DNA of 49,031 nucleotides. Source: Dehalococcoidia bacterium. Its GTDB lineage: Bacteria; Chloroflexota; Dehalococcoidia; SZUA-161. Where the stretch lies: contig JACWAE010000107.1 of assembly GCA_014874385.1 (NCBI GenBank), positions 1-49,031 on the forward strand. Reading direction: 5' to 3'. Made by a program: the position numbers and the translations under genes. Within the stretch, counting starts at the first letter, position 1. Each line of letters starts with the position of its first letter. Below, one piece after another: positions 47,361 through 49,031 of the stretch. The notes under the pieces were generated by a model that saw only the letters and a program-made list of their open reading frames with translations, was not told the DNA's origin and ran no database searches.

Positions 47361-48830
47361 ATGATACAGAAGCTCATTGTTAGCAATTATCGTTCAATTA
47401 AATACGTTGAAATTGAGTTTGGGCCTATCAATAGCCTAATCGGCTCCAACAACGCGGGGAAATCAAACCTGATGAAAGCATTAAATATCCTTTTGGGAGC
47501 TACATGGCCTACTGTGTGGTCTTTTGATGATAGAGATTTCCATAAATACGCCAAGACTAGCCCAATAAAAATGCAAATAATTTTCGATTCTGCGCTAATT
47601 TGCAATCCAAATACTTGGGGATTTAGTTTGTCTTTCGATGGTAATAACTGTGAATACTATGCCACTGACCAAAATGGCAATACTCTGATGTACGCCAATG
47701 GCAGAGAAATACGTGTGTCCAATGAGATGAAGGACGAAGTTTCACTTATGTATTTAGGACTGGATCGTGAGGCATCAGAACAAGTGAGGTCTACTCAATG
47801 GACACTATACGGTAGATTACTCCGTTTCATTGATAAAAACATCGATGCCACAAAAAAGAATAATTTTAGAAGCGGAGTTCAAACCACATATGACACATAT
47901 ATTGCTGCTGACCTTCAACAGCTTGAGACAATATTAAAAAGCTGCGTAAAAGAACAAACTGGTCTTGACCTACATCTTAAGATGAAGTTGGTCGATCCTC
48001 TTGAGACAATAAAAAACCTTAGGCCTTATTTAAGTGAGAGCGCTTTAGGCCTAGAATTCGATGCTGAGGATATGGGGGCTGGTACACAAAGTGCTTTGGC
48101 TGTAGCAATAGCAAGAGCCTACGGTCAGATTATTCGAAAGCCGTTGGTTTTAGCCATTGAAGAGCCGGAGCTTTACCTCCATCCTCACGGATGCCGTAAT
48201 TTCTATAAGATATTAAAAGGTTTATCTCAAAACAACGTACAAGTTGTTTATACTAGCCATGATCGTTGCTTTGTAGATATGGCAGAATTTCCGAGTATTC
48301 GTTTGATTAGCAAGAATGTTGCAGCGGAAACAGAGGTTTATCCTAATGTCATGACACCGGCCGGACTAGTTCCCCAAGTCTCAACCATTGCAAAGTTTGA
48401 TGAGGAAATCAATGAAGTGTTTTTTGCCCGTAATGTTGTCCTCGTCGAAGCTACGCCAGACAAAATTGCTTGTAGCGCGGCGTTGACTAAACTTGGACTA
48501 GACTTAGATAAGGAATGTGTCTCTATTATTGATTGTGGCGGCAACGGAAATATAGGACCCATTGCCCAGGTTTTGAATTTATTCAATACAGCGACGTATG
48601 CGTTGGTTGACGAAGATCCCGGTAACGCTGCCACCGCCCCAATAATCGCTGACTTGAAAGCATTATTGGGGAATGACAAAGTGTTCCTTCAGTCCCCAAA
48701 ACTTGAAGGCATGTTTGGGCAACCACGTAAACCTAGCAAAGCAGAGTCACTTACATTTTTCCCAACTTGGTTTAGTAACCACGCTCCACAAGCGGTTTAT
48801 AACAATTTAAAAACCAAAATTTCGTCTTAG
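47361..48830 (+). CDS. OLD-family ATP-dependent endonuclease (AAA ATPase plus TOPRIM)
   Basis: A 489-aa protein. N-terminal ABC-like ATPase: FRSI-type start VSNYRSIKYVEIEFG, Walker A GSNNAGKS (28-35), signature DMGAGTQSALAVAIARA, Walker B LVLAIEEPELYLHPHG and H-loop YTSHDRCF. The C-terminal TOPRIM domain has VVLVEATPDKIA (the metal-binding Glu) and ALVDEDPGN (DxD). This is the layout of OLD nucleases, many of which act in phage defence (P2 Old; GajA of Gabija). The protein is shorter at the C-terminus than most. No UvrD-like gajB is next to it within the window: the next gene is an IS3 transposase. AT-rich, with its own promoter. Confidence 0.88.
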   Translation: MIQKLIVSNYRSIKYVEIEFGPINSLIGSNNAGKSNLMKALNILLGATWPTVWSFDDRDFHKYAKTSPIKMQIIFDSALICNPNTWGFSLSFDGNNCEYYATDQNGNTLMYANGREIRVSNEMKDEVSLMYLGLDREASEQVRSTQWTLYGRLLRFIDKNIDATKKNNFRSGVQTTYDTYIAADLQQLETILKSCVKEQTGLDLHLKMKLVDPLETIKNLRPYLSESALGLEFDAEDMGAGTQSALAVAIARAYGQIIRKPLVLAIEEPELYLHPHGCRNFYKILKGLSQNNVQVVYTSHDRCFVDMAEFPSIRLISKNVAAETEVYPNVMTPAGLVPQVSTIAKFDEEINEVFFARNVVLVEATPDKIACSAALTKLGLDLDKECVSIIDCGGNGNIGPIAQVLNLFNTATYALVDEDPGNAATAPIIADLKALLGNDKVFLQSPKLEGMFGQPRKPSKAESLTFFPTWFSNHAPQAVYNNLKTKISS

Positions 48831-48865
48831 TTAAATCGATACTAATTCCAGCCGAGGAGTATAAT

Positions 48866-48897
48866 TTTGGTGTCGGATGTCAATAGTGGACACCAAA
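48866..48897. mobile_element. Terminal region of an IS3-family element
   Basis: Arms TTTGGTGTC and GACACCAAA enclose a 14-nt centre with TAGTGGACA, a TGTCCACTA-type sequence often seen at IS3-family ends. The insertion sequence enters from the right; its far end is outside the window. Confidence 0.6.
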
Positions 48898-48901
48898 CCT
48901 T

Positions 48902-49031
48902 TCATGCTGCCAGTAACCCGGCATAGTATTTTTGGGCGTAAGTGGCCGGCGACAGGTATCCCAGCCTGGCCTGCAGCCGCTGCCGGTTATAGAAAACCTC
49001 GATATACTCCGTAATATCCTCCATCGCCTCC
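48902..49031 (-). CDS. IS3-family transposase OrfB, C-terminal part (runs off the window)
   Basis: The last 43 codons of an integrase-core transposase: EAMEDITEYIEVFYNRQRLQ, then ARLGYLSPATYAQKYYAG and a TGA. YNRxRxQxxLGYxSPxxY is the conserved tail of IS3-group OrfB proteins after the last acidic residue of the DDE triad. The catalytic residues and OrfA lie beyond the window. It faces the OLD-family gene tail to tail, 71 bp away. Confidence 0.9.
   Translation of the reverse strand, partial: EAMEDITEYIEVFYNRQRLQARLGYLSPATYAQKYYAGLLAA

Overview
The window is a 49 kb piece of a bacterial chromosome, most likely Chloroflexota and probably class Dehalococcoidia. That assignment is an inference from gene content: a Vms1-like VLRF1 release factor, indolepyruvate:ferredoxin oxidoreductase next to phenylacetate-CoA ligase, DUF166, DUF169, DUF255 and DUF6485 proteins, a class II histone-deacetylase homologue, and intergenic DNA rich in GTAGGGGC-type palindromes. 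No rRNA or tRNA is present to confirm it.

Layout. 1-2115: the 5' end of dnaJ, a GNAT acetyltransferase and dnaN. 2116-6386: a loose island (hemerythrin protein, two-gene ABC exporter, membrane protein) marked by repeated copies of a segment that resembles the last codons of dnaN, plus a small IS remnant. 6387-9000: acyl-CoA dehydrogenase, a DUF5679 mini-protein and a TylF-type methyltransferase. 9307-18383: a co-directional run of branched-chain-type ABC importer genes (livKHMGF), iorA-iorB, paaK and an ACT-domain protein, with most junctions overlapping, suggesting uptake of amino acids or aromatic acids and their conversion through aryl-CoA thioesters. 18464-19098: a DUF433/DUF5615 toxin-antitoxin-like pair. 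19127-21776 (minus): aminotransferase, DAHP synthase and PaaI-like thioesterase.

22011-26476 is an accessory stretch: an MFS transporter, a CmcI-type methyltransferase bracketed by three decayed copies of one transposase 3' end, a 49-aa membrane protein, and an unrecognised three-gene operon (24952-26266) with ATGA overlaps and its own promoter. 26477-34330 holds asd, a histone-deacetylase homologue, MgtC, DUF6485, a DHA2-type MFS pump, a CoA-binding protein and a DUF255 protein.

34359-39369 contains VLRF1, a REP-associated tyrosine transposase (RAYT) flanked by, and interrupted in frame by, GTAGGGGC palindromes, then mutS2, DUF166 and a zinc-ribbon protein. About a dozen related palindromes lie across the window; inner bases differ between copies but the two arms co-vary. 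40144-42714: phosphofructokinase, DUF169 and flavodoxin. 42900-46839 (minus): a Fur-family regulator (Zur-like) followed by znuA-znuB-znuC and lgt, with a 21-bp palindromic operator downstream of a good promoter. 47361-49031: an OLD-family ATPase/TOPRIM nuclease and the end of an IS3-family element that runs off the window.

Two candidates stand out as little-described systems: the REP/RAYT network, and the 24952-26266 three-gene operon. All functional calls rest on motif reading and family memory, not on database searches.
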